A DNA stretch of 21,297 bases from Chitinophagaceae bacterium (GTDB lineage: Bacteria > Bacteroidota > Bacteroidia > Chitinophagales > Chitinophagaceae). The stretch is taken from positions 1 through 21,297 of the forward strand of contig JACVCQ010000005.1 of NCBI GenBank assembly GCA_016741945.1, in the 5' to 3' direction. Shown piece by piece: positions 15,346 through 21,297 of this stretch (position 1 is its first letter; each line of letters opens with the position of its first letter). Under the pieces are notes generated by a model, which was not told the origin of the DNA, ran no database searches, and worked only from the letters and a program-made list of their open reading frames with translations. The position numbers were made by a program, and so were the translations under genes.

Positions 15346-15738
15346 TCAGATTCTGAAAACACAGTTAAGGAGGTAGGTATCTTGTTCAGATAATAATGGC
15401 GGACCATGAATATCTGCATAGATTTTAGTATTGGTATAGTATAATGGAACTTCCAGTTGACCCAAGGAACGAGATACTAAAGCTACCGGAATTTGTACAT
15501 CATAAGAGGCAGAAGAAGCTTTGTGGGTATCTGCCAATTTCACCATTGCAAATTCTGTTTTACAACAGCCTTTTGATGAAGTTTCTTTTTTGGACATCCC
15601 GCAAATACAGCGCTCTTCTGGAACTTGATTTATCTGAATAGTACTGATTTCACCCATACAATAATGCACACTCATTACCATTCCACTGCTAACGGTGAAA
15701 TAGATCAATGCAATTATTGAGATGAGTACTCGTTTCAT
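15346..15738 (-). CDS. HYC_CC_PP family protein
   Basis: 130-residue exported protein of the Bacteroidota HYC_CC_PP family, named after three motifs that are all present: HYC at 25-27 (SVHYCMGE), CC at 58-59 (KGCCKTE) and PP at 113-114 (HGPPLL). There is also a Cys-x-Cys at 44/46 (RCICGM) and a penultimate-strand Cys126. An N-terminal hydrophobic segment (VLISIIALIYFTVSSGMVMS) is a signal or anchor. Function is unknown for the family; conserved His and Cys suggest metal binding, in line with its place at the head of the metal cluster. It is preceded by a good -7 box at 15746-15753, so it probably begins the operon. Confidence 0.85.
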   Translation of the reverse strand: MKRVLISIIALIYFTVSSGMVMSVHYCMGEISTIQINQVPEERCICGMSKKETSSKGCCKTEFAMVKLADTHKASSASYDVQIPVALVSRSLGQLEVPLYYTNTKIYADIHGPPLLSEQDTYLLNCVFRI

Positions 15739-15745
15739 AACAATA

Positions 15746-15753
15746 CAAAATTA
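15746..15753 (-). promoter_or_regulatory. -7 promoter box TAATTTTG for the metal cluster
   Basis: Exact TAnnTTTG match on the minus strand, 7 nt before the ATG at 15738. A -33 TTG at 17-23 nt is not seen. If used, the transcript has almost no leader and would run through the whole metal cluster. Confidence 0.45.
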
Positions 15754-15794
15754 GGTAACAAGTAGGGAATACATGGATTTTTTTTGTTAAACCG

Positions 15795-17840
15795 CTAGTT
15801 TACAAAGTTCCACCAAACACCTACCCTAGTCCATAGCCCTAAAGATGGATATAGGGAAGATACCATATTCAACTTACTGAATTCGAAACCTTTACTAGTA
15901 TTGAGTGTATTCAAATTTTCAAAGCGGACGAAGCCTTTAAAGCTTTTTATCCTGAAATGGAGGAATAAATTGATATCCGGACGATTAGAGATGGTTTCGG
16001 TGTTCTGGTAAAAAAAACGTCCTACAAAAGGAGAATAGCCATCTGCTTTATAAGGGGTATGATAACGAATCTCCACTCCGGTTGATAAAAAAAGGTTGGT
16101 AAAAAAATTGCCTTCAAATGCAATTCTATTACGTGTGAGTAAGGAAGGAATATTAACCGGAGCCTGACCGGTTTTTTGCTGCATATGCACTTCTGTATAC
16201 CAATTCCAATAGCGAGATAACCTAAATCTCTTTTCAAAACTCACATGAAACACATTGAATAGTGTAGCTTCTTGTTTTGCATGAAAAAAACTATCAAAGT
16301 ACATGTAATTGTTCATCACATAATAGTTTCCAGCAATCTTAAGTCCATTTTTTGGATTCTCATAATTCGCAAAAAGACGTATAATATTCTCTTTTCCGAA
16401 ATTGTTCCGATTGTCTATGGGAAATCGACTAAGCGGATTAAAAATGAATGATGGAGATCTATTTATGTTATGAAATCCCACATTCAAATATCCCAGATTC
16501 TTACCCAGTAACCTTTTCATACTGATCCAAGCTTCATAATCACCGGCATTCAATCCATTCAAATACAGTTCACCTCTCGCTTCAATATCCCAAACCTGAT
16601 TCCTTGTCCGATTACGATATTCTCCCAAAGCATATATGTTATAGGCATTCTTTTTTAAGACAGAATCAAATCTTCCGTTTAGATTTTGTATTGCAATTCC
16701 TGCCTTTATAAACTGGCTTTGATTGTTTTTATCCGGAAATGTCAGCATGCTGAACTGATTGACAATACTGGTCCAGCGGTCGTTATAGCCAATGTTGACC
16801 CTATCGGGTAACGTACGATTAAAATATTGTTTATATCGCAAGGAATCTACTGCATTATCGATAAACTGATAACTATTGCTTGAATACCTGAGCGTATGCT
16901 CCAAACGAAATCTTGGATAAAAGATCTTATAGGTAGTAGAATCTGTAACCAAAGAATCCTTTTTACCAAAATCATAGAAATGTCTGATTAAGATCGTGGA
17001 CTCTTTATAAATATTCCCGGTATTTACACCAGTATTAAAAGGATTTCTACTGGCTGCACCTGATCTTCCAAGTCTTGTTTCCAGTTCATAAGGATCGTTC
17101 AATGACAAACTATCCAGTTTTTTTACATCCTGTAAACCTCCATTCTCAGAAGATGCTGCTTTATTTGAAAGGAAAATGAAGTACAGTCCATATTTTCTAT
17201 TCGGAGACCTATATTGCGAAGTGAATCTGAAATTATTGTGACTGGCATTTTGATTTTTCACATTACCCGGCGCATTGCTAAAACGGTATTCCAGTGAAAA
17301 ATTGAAGTTATCTTTTCGATTCTGTGTATGCAGTACATTAATCAGTTGTTCTGCTTTGCTACCCAACAAGTAAGATAACTCAGTAAATGGACGAGTGGTT
17401 TGATAAAACTTTGTTTGTTGAATGGTAAATTGGTATATATCAAATGCATGAAAGCCCGCATCAAAACCGGGGCGCATAAAAGGCGTAAATAACAATGGCT
17501 GTGCGGCAGTTCCATAATTCCCTAAAGAATGGTATTGATACGGTAATGGGAAACGTGTATAAAAATCATTGATAGTGGAATCAATTGTTCTGTTACGTGT
17601 AGAATCAAAATAACGATAGAAAATTGTGATAGAGTCGGCCAAACTATTACGGGTCTTCAAAGAATCATTACCTCCGGTATTACGCATAGGTCTGCCATTA
17701 CGGTCATAAGCAATAGCATTATTCTGAGTAGAAGATTGGTTACCTAAATTACGTGTACGAAGAGTCCCCGTCTGCGCATGCAGCATATAACCAATAAGTA
17801 TAAACAGTAAACCCAAAAAAGGTCTTTTCACTAAATACAT
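15795..17840 (-). CDS. putative outer-membrane porin (Porin_10-like)
   Basis: 681 residues with signal peptide (RPFLGLLFILIGYMLHAQ) and a long beta-barrel of alternating strands. Recognisable family stretches near the N-terminus are DSITIFYRYFDSTRNRTIDST, DFYTRFPLPYQYHSLGN, RPGFDAGFHAFDIYQF and the TRPFTELSYLLGSKAEQ segment, typical of the Bacteroidota putative porin family. A Ser/Asn/Thr-rich linker (about 25-60) lies between signal and barrel. It ends with a typical barrel strand (WTRVGVWWNFVN). It lies 70 nt downstream of the purine nucleoside phosphorylase gene on the same strand, so co-transcription is possible. Substrate unknown; no metal-related motif seen. Confidence 0.85.
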   Translation of the reverse strand: MYLVKRPFLGLLFILIGYMLHAQTGTLRTRNLGNQSSTQNNAIAYDRNGRPMRNTGGNDSLKTRNSLADSITIFYRYFDSTRNRTIDSTINDFYTRFPLPYQYHSLGNYGTAAQPLLFTPFMRPGFDAGFHAFDIYQFTIQQTKFYQTTRPFTELSYLLGSKAEQLINVLHTQNRKDNFNFSLEYRFSNAPGNVKNQNASHNNFRFTSQYRSPNRKYGLYFIFLSNKAASSENGGLQDVKKLDSLSLNDPYELETRLGRSGAASRNPFNTGVNTGNIYKESTILIRHFYDFGKKDSLVTDSTTYKIFYPRFRLEHTLRYSSNSYQFIDNAVDSLRYKQYFNRTLPDRVNIGYNDRWTSIVNQFSMLTFPDKNNQSQFIKAGIAIQNLNGRFDSVLKKNAYNIYALGEYRNRTRNQVWDIEARGELYLNGLNAGDYEAWISMKRLLGKNLGYLNVGFHNINRSPSFIFNPLSRFPIDNRNNFGKENIIRLFANYENPKNGLKIAGNYYVMNNYMYFDSFFHAKQEATLFNVFHVSFEKRFRLSRYWNWYTEVHMQQKTGQAPVNIPSLLTRNRIAFEGNFFTNLFLSTGVEIRYHTPYKADGYSPFVGRFFYQNTETISNRPDINLFLHFRIKSFKGFVRFENLNTLNTSKGFEFSKLNMVSSLYPSLGLWTRVGVWWNFVN

Positions 17841-17910
17841 GTGGCGGAATCTACTGCAAAATAAGGGTAAAGCTTGCTTGCAGGTAAGTTAAAACTATCA
17901 AATAAATCAA

Positions 17911-18732
17911 TCATAATGCTTGAATCAGTTCTCTAAATAAAAGGGTTAGTTTTGGTTCTGCATCTGTAGCTGCTTGTAATACTTCTTCATGGGTAATGGT
18001 ATTTTCTTCTTCACGAATACCCAGATCAGTAATTACACTCATAGCAAAAACCTTCATACCACAATGAACAGCTGTAATGGTTTCTTGAACGGTACTCATT
18101 CCAACAGCATCACCTCCTAACACTTTTATTAATTTATACTCAGCTCTTGTTTCAAATGTAGGACCCGTTACACCTGTGTATACCCCTTCATGCACTAGGA
18201 TATTATTCTTACGGGCTATTTCTTTGACGGTATTGATCAATGCTTTGTTATATGGTTCACTCATATCAGGGAAACGGGTGCCAATCGCATCTTCATTTTT
18301 ACCCAATAATGGATTTACCGTAAAAAAGCTAATATGGTCTTTGATAATCATTAAATCTCCAACATGAAATGAAGGATTTACACCCCCTGCGGCATTAGAC
18401 AGTAATAAAGTATCTACACCTAACATCCGCATTACCCTTACAGGATAAGCTACTTGCATAGGGCTATACCCCTCATAAAAATGAAAACGACCACCCATTA
18501 CCCATACTTTCTTACCCCCCAATTCTCCAAAAATGAATTTTCCTTTGTGACCTTCTACTGTACTCAGAGGAAAGTGCGGAATATCATGATAGGGGATTTC
18601 AAACTCCGGAATGATCTCATTGGCTAGATTACCCAAGCCACTTCCTAAAATAATTCCGATGCTAGCATTCCCTGAAACTTTGTCTCGAATAAAAGCGGTT
18701 GTTTCTTGTAACTGTTGTATTACCAATGACAT
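17911..18732 (-). CDS. punA: purine nucleoside phosphorylase (trimeric PNP-I family)
   Basis: 273 residues; cytoplasmic salvage enzyme cleaving purine nucleosides with phosphate. Family motifs are GSGLGNLA (phosphate-binding Ser), VEGHKGKFIFGELGGK, GRFHFYEGY, SNAAGGVNPSF, GPTFETRAEYK (Glu194, purine-binding) and DAVGMSTVQE (Met212). At the position of human Asn243 (42 residues after the GPTFET glutamate) there is Asp236, in SVITDLG. Human enzyme variants with Asp there accept adenosine, so base specificity may be broader than inosine/guanosine. A -7 box lies 18 nt upstream of the ATG, and a putative porin gene follows. Confidence 0.95.
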   Translation of the reverse strand: MSLVIQQLQETTAFIRDKVSGNASIGIILGSGLGNLANEIIPEFEIPYHDIPHFPLSTVEGHKGKFIFGELGGKKVWVMGGRFHFYEGYSPMQVAYPVRVMRMLGVDTLLLSNAAGGVNPSFHVGDLMIIKDHISFFTVNPLLGKNEDAIGTRFPDMSEPYNKALINTVKEIARKNNILVHEGVYTGVTGPTFETRAEYKLIKVLGGDAVGMSTVQETITAVHCGMKVFAMSVITDLGIREEENTITHEEVLQAATDAEPKLTLLFRELIQAL

Positions 18733-18750
18733 AGATGTTTATTAAGGAAG

Positions 18751-18758
18751 CAAATATA
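18751..18758 (-). promoter_or_regulatory. -7 promoter box TATATTTG for the PNP gene
   Basis: Exact TAnnTTTG match, giving a leader of about 13 nt. The -33 position (20-nt spacing) holds ATG rather than TTG. A 12-nt palindrome TATATGCATATA (18767-18778) lies in the spacer where a regulator could bind. Confidence 0.5.
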
Positions 18759-18800
18759 ACCAAAGCTATATGCATATACATATTCTACCAGTAGTTCCAT

Positions 18801-18833
18801 AAAAAAACCATCCCGCCAAATAGCGGGATGGTT
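18801..18833 (-). terminator. strong intrinsic terminator of the cold-shock gene
   Basis: On the minus strand an 11-bp perfect stem (AACCATCCCGC with GCGGGATGGTT; arms 18823-18833 and 18806-18816) around a 6-nt loop runs into seven Ts. It starts 25 nt after the csp stop codon and separates csp from the PNP unit. Confidence 0.92.
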
Positions 18834-18858
18834 CATAAGGTTAAGATGTATTCTTGAA

Positions 18859-19062
18859 TTAGTTGATACGCTTAACATTAACGGCATTAGGGCCCTTACG
18901 ACCTTCCTGCACGTCGAAAATAACTTTATCGTTTGCTTCGATCTGATCAATCAGACCGTTAGCATGTACGAAAGTTTCTTTGCTGGAGTTATCATGCTTA
19001 ATAAAACCAAAACCTTTTTCCTCGTTGAAGAACTTTACAGTTCCCTGAATTTGTGTGTCCAT
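18859..19062 (-). CDS. CspA-family cold-shock / RNA chaperone protein
   Basis: 67 residues, one cold-shock domain. RNP1 is KGFGFIK and RNP2 is TFVHA, both intact, with the opening GTVKFFNEEKGFGFI and a closing NAVNVKRI strand. It binds single-stranded RNA and DNA and melts secondary structure. This is the usual full length for a single-domain Csp, and the ATG at 19062 is the only sensible start. It has its own promoter (19094-19124) and terminator (18801-18833), so it is monocistronic. The leader of about 25 nt is short and consists mostly of a TTGTAAA-type repeat, unlike the long thermosensing leader of E. coli cspA. Confidence 0.96.
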   Translation of the reverse strand: MDTQIQGTVKFFNEEKGFGFIKHDNSSKETFVHANGLIDQIEANDKVIFDVQEGRKGPNAVNVKRIN

Positions 19063-19085
19063 TTGTAAAATTGTAAATTGTAAAA
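19063..19085 (-). repeat. three 7-8 nt TTGTAAA(A) repeats in the csp leader
   Basis: Read on the plus strand, TTGTAAAA, TTGTAAA and TTGTAAAA lie back to back directly before the csp ATG. The unit length alternates 8-7-8, so this is not a strict heptad array and has only three units, but it also touches a gene start. Confidence 0.6.
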
Positions 19086-19093
19086 TAAGAGTG

Positions 19094-19124
19094 CAAATGT
19101 AAGGCTAAAAAGCTGCCCCACCAA
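19094..19124 (-). promoter_or_regulatory. promoter of the cold-shock gene (TTG-N20-TACATTTG)
   Basis: The -7 box TACATTTG (19101 down to 19094) is an exact TAnnTTTG match. TTG at 19124-19122 lies 20 nt upstream, within the normal -33 spacing of Bacteroidota. This is the best two-part promoter in the window. Confidence 0.75.
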
Positions 19125-19350
19125 TTAAATGAACTAGCAGTGAGATGATAATCGTATTTTCTTGCTACTAACAAGATTACAATACGCTAACAATCAGTAC
19201 TTAGCAAGCTTTTCTATGGTATCTGTCTCTTTTGAGAATGATCTGTTAAATTAGCATAAGCGTTCATTCATGACAACGATATACTTTGAAATTGAAATAG
19301 ATCCAATAATTTAATAGACAGACTTCCTGAAACATTTAAATCATACATAC
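19125..19350. other. intergenic region between csp and the RidA-like gene
   Basis: The region contains an inverted pair CTTGCTA (19161-19167) and TAGCAAG (19202-19208) separated by 34 nt, followed on the plus strand by CTTTTCT. It must hold the promoter of the RidA-like gene, but no clean TAnnTTTG box is visible; TATACTTTG near 19280 has one extra base. No small gene is seen. Confidence 0.35.
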
Positions 19351-19869
19351 ATGAAAAAACTATTTTCACTTTTTATGGGCTGCTTTTTTCTTTTTTCATT
19401 AATCGCACAAACTCCTGAGGATAAACTAAAGAGTATGGGTATTGATTTACCTGCACCAACAAATCCTGTGGCGAATTATGTGAAATTCGTCCGTACAGGT
19501 AATCTCGTTTTTTTATCAGGCCACGGTCCTTCTAATAGCGAGGGAAAATACACTGCAGGAAAATTAGGTAAAGATCTTTCAATAGAAGAAGGGTATGCTG
19601 CGGCAAAATTGACTGGTATCAATTTATTATCGACATTAAAAGTTGCTGTTGGTGATCTTTCTAAAGTAAAAAGAGTGGTAAAAGTATTAGGAATGGTAAA
19701 CAGCATAGATTCATTTACGGATCAACCGAAAGTGATCAATGGTTTTTCTGATCTGATGGTAGCTGTATTTGGTGACAAAGGCAAACATGCCAGAAGTGCC
19801 GTTGGCATGGTATCATTGCCTATGAATATGGCCGTTGAAATTGAAATGATTGTTGAGGTTGAAAATTAA
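19351..19869 (+). CDS. exported RidA/YjgF-family protein
   Basis: 172 residues: a Sec signal peptide (MKKLFSLFMGCFFLFSLIA, cleavage expected before QTPE) and then a RidA-type domain. SGHGP, the helix GYAAAKLTGINLLSTLK and KHARSAVGMVSLPMNMAVEIEMI are family stretches. Arg148 and Glu163 have the spacing of the E. coli RidA substrate-binding pair Arg105 and Glu120. Cytoplasmic RidA deaminates reactive enamines; the signal peptide places this one in the periplasm, where that role is not obvious. The domain resembles the longer YjgF-like subgroup rather than canonical 128-aa RidA. It ends 4 nt before the stop of the convergent MFS gene. Confidence 0.85.
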   Translation: MKKLFSLFMGCFFLFSLIAQTPEDKLKSMGIDLPAPTNPVANYVKFVRTGNLVFLSGHGPSNSEGKYTAGKLGKDLSIEEGYAAAKLTGINLLSTLKVAVGDLSKVKRVVKVLGMVNSIDSFTDQPKVINGFSDLMVAVFGDKGKHARSAVGMVSLPMNMAVEIEMIVEVEN

Positions 19870-19873
19870 AGAT

Positions 19874-21085
19874 CTATTTTTTGATATGTAATGCTTTATA
19901 GGCATAGTAGGTACTGGCAATCATTAATAAAGCACCTAATAAAAATGCTGCCCCCGGAAAATAAATGGGTGCTTCTTTATGTGTAAAGTGAGCGAAGAGA
20001 TGTGTCATTATGATAGGTCCTACAATGGAAGTAGCACTCATTAAACTAGTCAATGCGCCTTGCAACTCACCTTGTTCATTTGGTGGAACATGCCCCGATA
20101 TGATCGATTGTAAAGCCGGGCCTGCAATACCGCCTAAACAATATGGGATCAGAAAAACAAACATCATCCATCCTTCAGTAGCGAAAGCGAAAAGTAACAA
20201 GCCTAGTGCATATAGTCCCAATCCTATATAAATACTTTTCTCATTCCCAATACGTGGATTGATCACGCGCACCAATCCACCCTGAACACCGCCAACCAAT
20301 AAGCCAACAATACCCAAAGAGATACCGATCATTTTCGGACTCCATCCGAAACGTTCGATATTAAAAAAGCTCCAATTACTTTGTACCGCATGGCCTGCTA
20401 TATAAATCAAGAACATTGAAATGATTAGTCCGGCAACAGCTGGATATTTTCTTAATTGTAATAATGAACCAAGAGGGTTCGCTCTTCTCCATTCAAATGG
20501 CCTTCGATTTTCTTTTGACAAAGATTCAGGTAAAATAAAATAACCATAAGCACAGTTTAGAAGTGCAAGCCCTGCAGCAACAAAAAATGGAACACGTGCT
20601 CCCAACTCTCCTAATAACCCTCCAATCATAGGTCCGAGGATGAAACCTAATCCAAATGCAGCTCCGATCATCCCAAAATTTTGTGCACGATTGTCATTGG
20701 TACTGATATCAGCAATATAAGCTGAAGCAGTAGTGAAACTGGCACCTGTAATCCCCGCAATTATTCTTCCTATAAACAACCATCCAATAGAAGGGGCAAA
20801 TGAAAGAAAAAGATAATCGATCCCAAATCCAAGTAAGGATAAAAGCAACACAGGCCTACGACCATATTTATCACTCAAATTACCCAATACAGGTGCAAAA
20901 AGAAACTGTATGAGTGCATAAGCAAATGTGAGCCATCCACCATATTTAGATGCTTTACTGACATCAGAGGTTTGCAAAAGATCTTCGATCAATTTTGGCA
21001 TCACTGGAATGATCAATCCTAGTCCGGTGACATCAATTAAGAGGGTAATAAAAATAAATCCAATCGCAGCTTTACGGTTTTGCAT
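19874..21085 (-). CDS. MFS exporter, TCR/Tet (TetA-like) family
   Basis: 403 residues with about 12 TM helices, a proton-coupled exporter in the inner membrane. TM1 carries LLIDVTGLGLIIPVMPKL, typical of TetA-like proteins. MFS motif A GNLSDKYGRRPVL follows TM2, motif B-like RIIAGITGAS is in TM4, and the motif C-like GFILGPMIGG is in TM5. Members include tetracycline pumps, but many chromosomal Bacteroidota relatives have no shown drug resistance, so the substrate is unknown. The ATG at 21085 opens MQNRKAA; a putative promoter lies at 21112-21145. It converges with the RidA-like gene with 4 nt between stops. Confidence 0.9.
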   Translation of the reverse strand: MQNRKAAIGFIFITLLIDVTGLGLIIPVMPKLIEDLLQTSDVSKASKYGGWLTFAYALIQFLFAPVLGNLSDKYGRRPVLLLSLLGFGIDYLFLSFAPSIGWLFIGRIIAGITGASFTTASAYIADISTNDNRAQNFGMIGAAFGLGFILGPMIGGLLGELGARVPFFVAAGLALLNCAYGYFILPESLSKENRRPFEWRRANPLGSLLQLRKYPAVAGLIISMFLIYIAGHAVQSNWSFFNIERFGWSPKMIGISLGIVGLLVGGVQGGLVRVINPRIGNEKSIYIGLGLYALGLLLFAFATEGWMMFVFLIPYCLGGIAGPALQSIISGHVPPNEQGELQGALTSLMSATSIVGPIIMTHLFAHFTHKEAPIYFPGAAFLLGALLMIASTYYAYKALHIKK

Positions 21086-21111
21086 ACATGCTTATTTGAA
21101 AAGGGCCTTTG

Positions 21112-21145
21112 CAAAGTTGCCATATTCCAGCGAAGATTGAGCAAA
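21112..21145 (-). promoter_or_regulatory. candidate promoter of the MFS gene (TTTG-N22-CAACTTTG)
   Basis: CAACTTTG differs from TAnnTTTG in one of the six fixed positions, and TTTG lies 22 nt upstream. The box overlaps a 10-nt palindrome CTTTGCAAAG (21107-21116), which could be an operator for a local repressor. Confidence 0.35.
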
Positions 21146-21163
21146 GAAATGTGATTATGGCAT

Positions 21164-21190
21164 AAAAAAAGAGGAGCCCGAAAGCTCCCC
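21164..21190 (-). terminator. intrinsic terminator of the rightmost gene
   Basis: On the minus strand GGGGAGC and GCTCCTC form a 7-bp stem with one G-U pair around TTTCGG, followed by seven Ts. It lies 21 nt after the TAG at 21212-21214, which supports that reading frame as real. Confidence 0.9.
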
Positions 21191-21211
21191 TTAACCCTTG
21201 CTCTTGAAAAC

Positions 21212-21297
21212 CTACTTCTTAAGTTCAATCACACCTACACTAGTATTCTTAGGTGCTTCAACTTTAATATTGTTAATAGATGTGCCTTTATAATGTT
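21212..21297 (-). CDS. C-terminal 27 codons of an unrecognised gene, cut by window edge
   Basis: The minus-strand frame runs from the right edge to TAG at 21212-21214 and ends in VEAPKNTSVGVIELKK. It is a good candidate for a real gene end because a strong terminator begins 21 nt after its stop and the other two frames stop. The fragment looks like a soluble beta-rich end with a basic tail, but it is too short to assign a family. Confidence 0.6.
   Translation of the reverse strand, partial: HYKGTSINNIKVEAPKNTSVGVIELKK

Noticed and set aside
19161..19208. CTTGCTA/TAGCAAG as a terminator
   Set aside because: The 34-nt loop is too large and the flanking genes are divergent, so neither needs a terminator here.

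Overview
The window looks like a chromosomal piece of a Bacteroidota genome, most likely a Chitinophagaceae-type environmental bacterium. The evidence is AT-rich DNA, several outer-membrane beta-barrels and lipoproteins of Bacteroidota-type families (a Porin_10-like putative porin, a BBP2/OmpL-like barrel, a HYC_CC_PP protein), almost no Shine-Dalgarno sequences, and repeated matches to the Bacteroidota -7 promoter element TAnnTTTG. I see no phage, transposase, tRNA, rRNA or CRISPR array. The genus is inference.

Layout. (1) 1-839: 3' part of an AlkC-type alkylpurine DNA glycosylase on the + strand, meeting tail to tail a minus-strand unit of a BBP2-like barrel (834-1907) behind a Uup-like ABC-F ATPase (1926-3815). 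(2) 3943-4671: a DUF1080 (3-keto-disaccharide hydrolase-like) protein, minus strand. (3) 4831-7106: plus-strand genes for a long plant/cyanobacterial-type IspH, a 4-nt-overlapping Gdx/SugE-type SMR exporter, and a Pr6Pr-like six-TM protein, closed by a 22-bp perfect hairpin. (4) 7293-15738: a large minus-strand metal-handling cluster. In transcription order it holds a HYC_CC_PP protein, an exported HMA protein with a nine-cysteine tail, a second exported HMA protein, an outer-membrane barrel, a small exported unknown, a CzcA-type RND pump fused in frame to its TolC-like outer-membrane factor, and a CzcB-like lipoprotein adaptor. (5) 15795-19062: putative porin, purine nucleoside phosphorylase and a CspA-type cold-shock protein, minus strand. 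(6) 19351-21085: an exported RidA-like protein (+) tail to tail with a TetA-like MFS exporter (-). (7) 21212-21297: the last 27 codons of an unrecognised minus-strand gene followed by a strong terminator.

How parts fit: the metal cluster can make a complete tripartite envelope pump (inner-membrane pump, adaptor, outer-membrane channel) plus periplasmic cysteine-rich metal binders and an outer-membrane barrel. The pump has CzcA-type transmembrane acids, which suggest Zn/Co/Cd, while the accessory HMA proteins look more like Cu(I) binders, so the metal is unresolved.

The most unusual non-coding feature is a set of heptanucleotide repeat arrays, each arm exactly four 7-nt units long. Two of them form inward-facing 4+4 inverted pairs (3848-3937 and 4721-4819) beside the starts of the ABC-F and IspH genes. 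A third, single array lies inside the ABC-F coding sequence (2186-2213). Both genes next to the paired arrays share a 19-nt start context in which the -7 box TATCTTTG sits 4 nt before ATG, implying essentially leaderless mRNAs.
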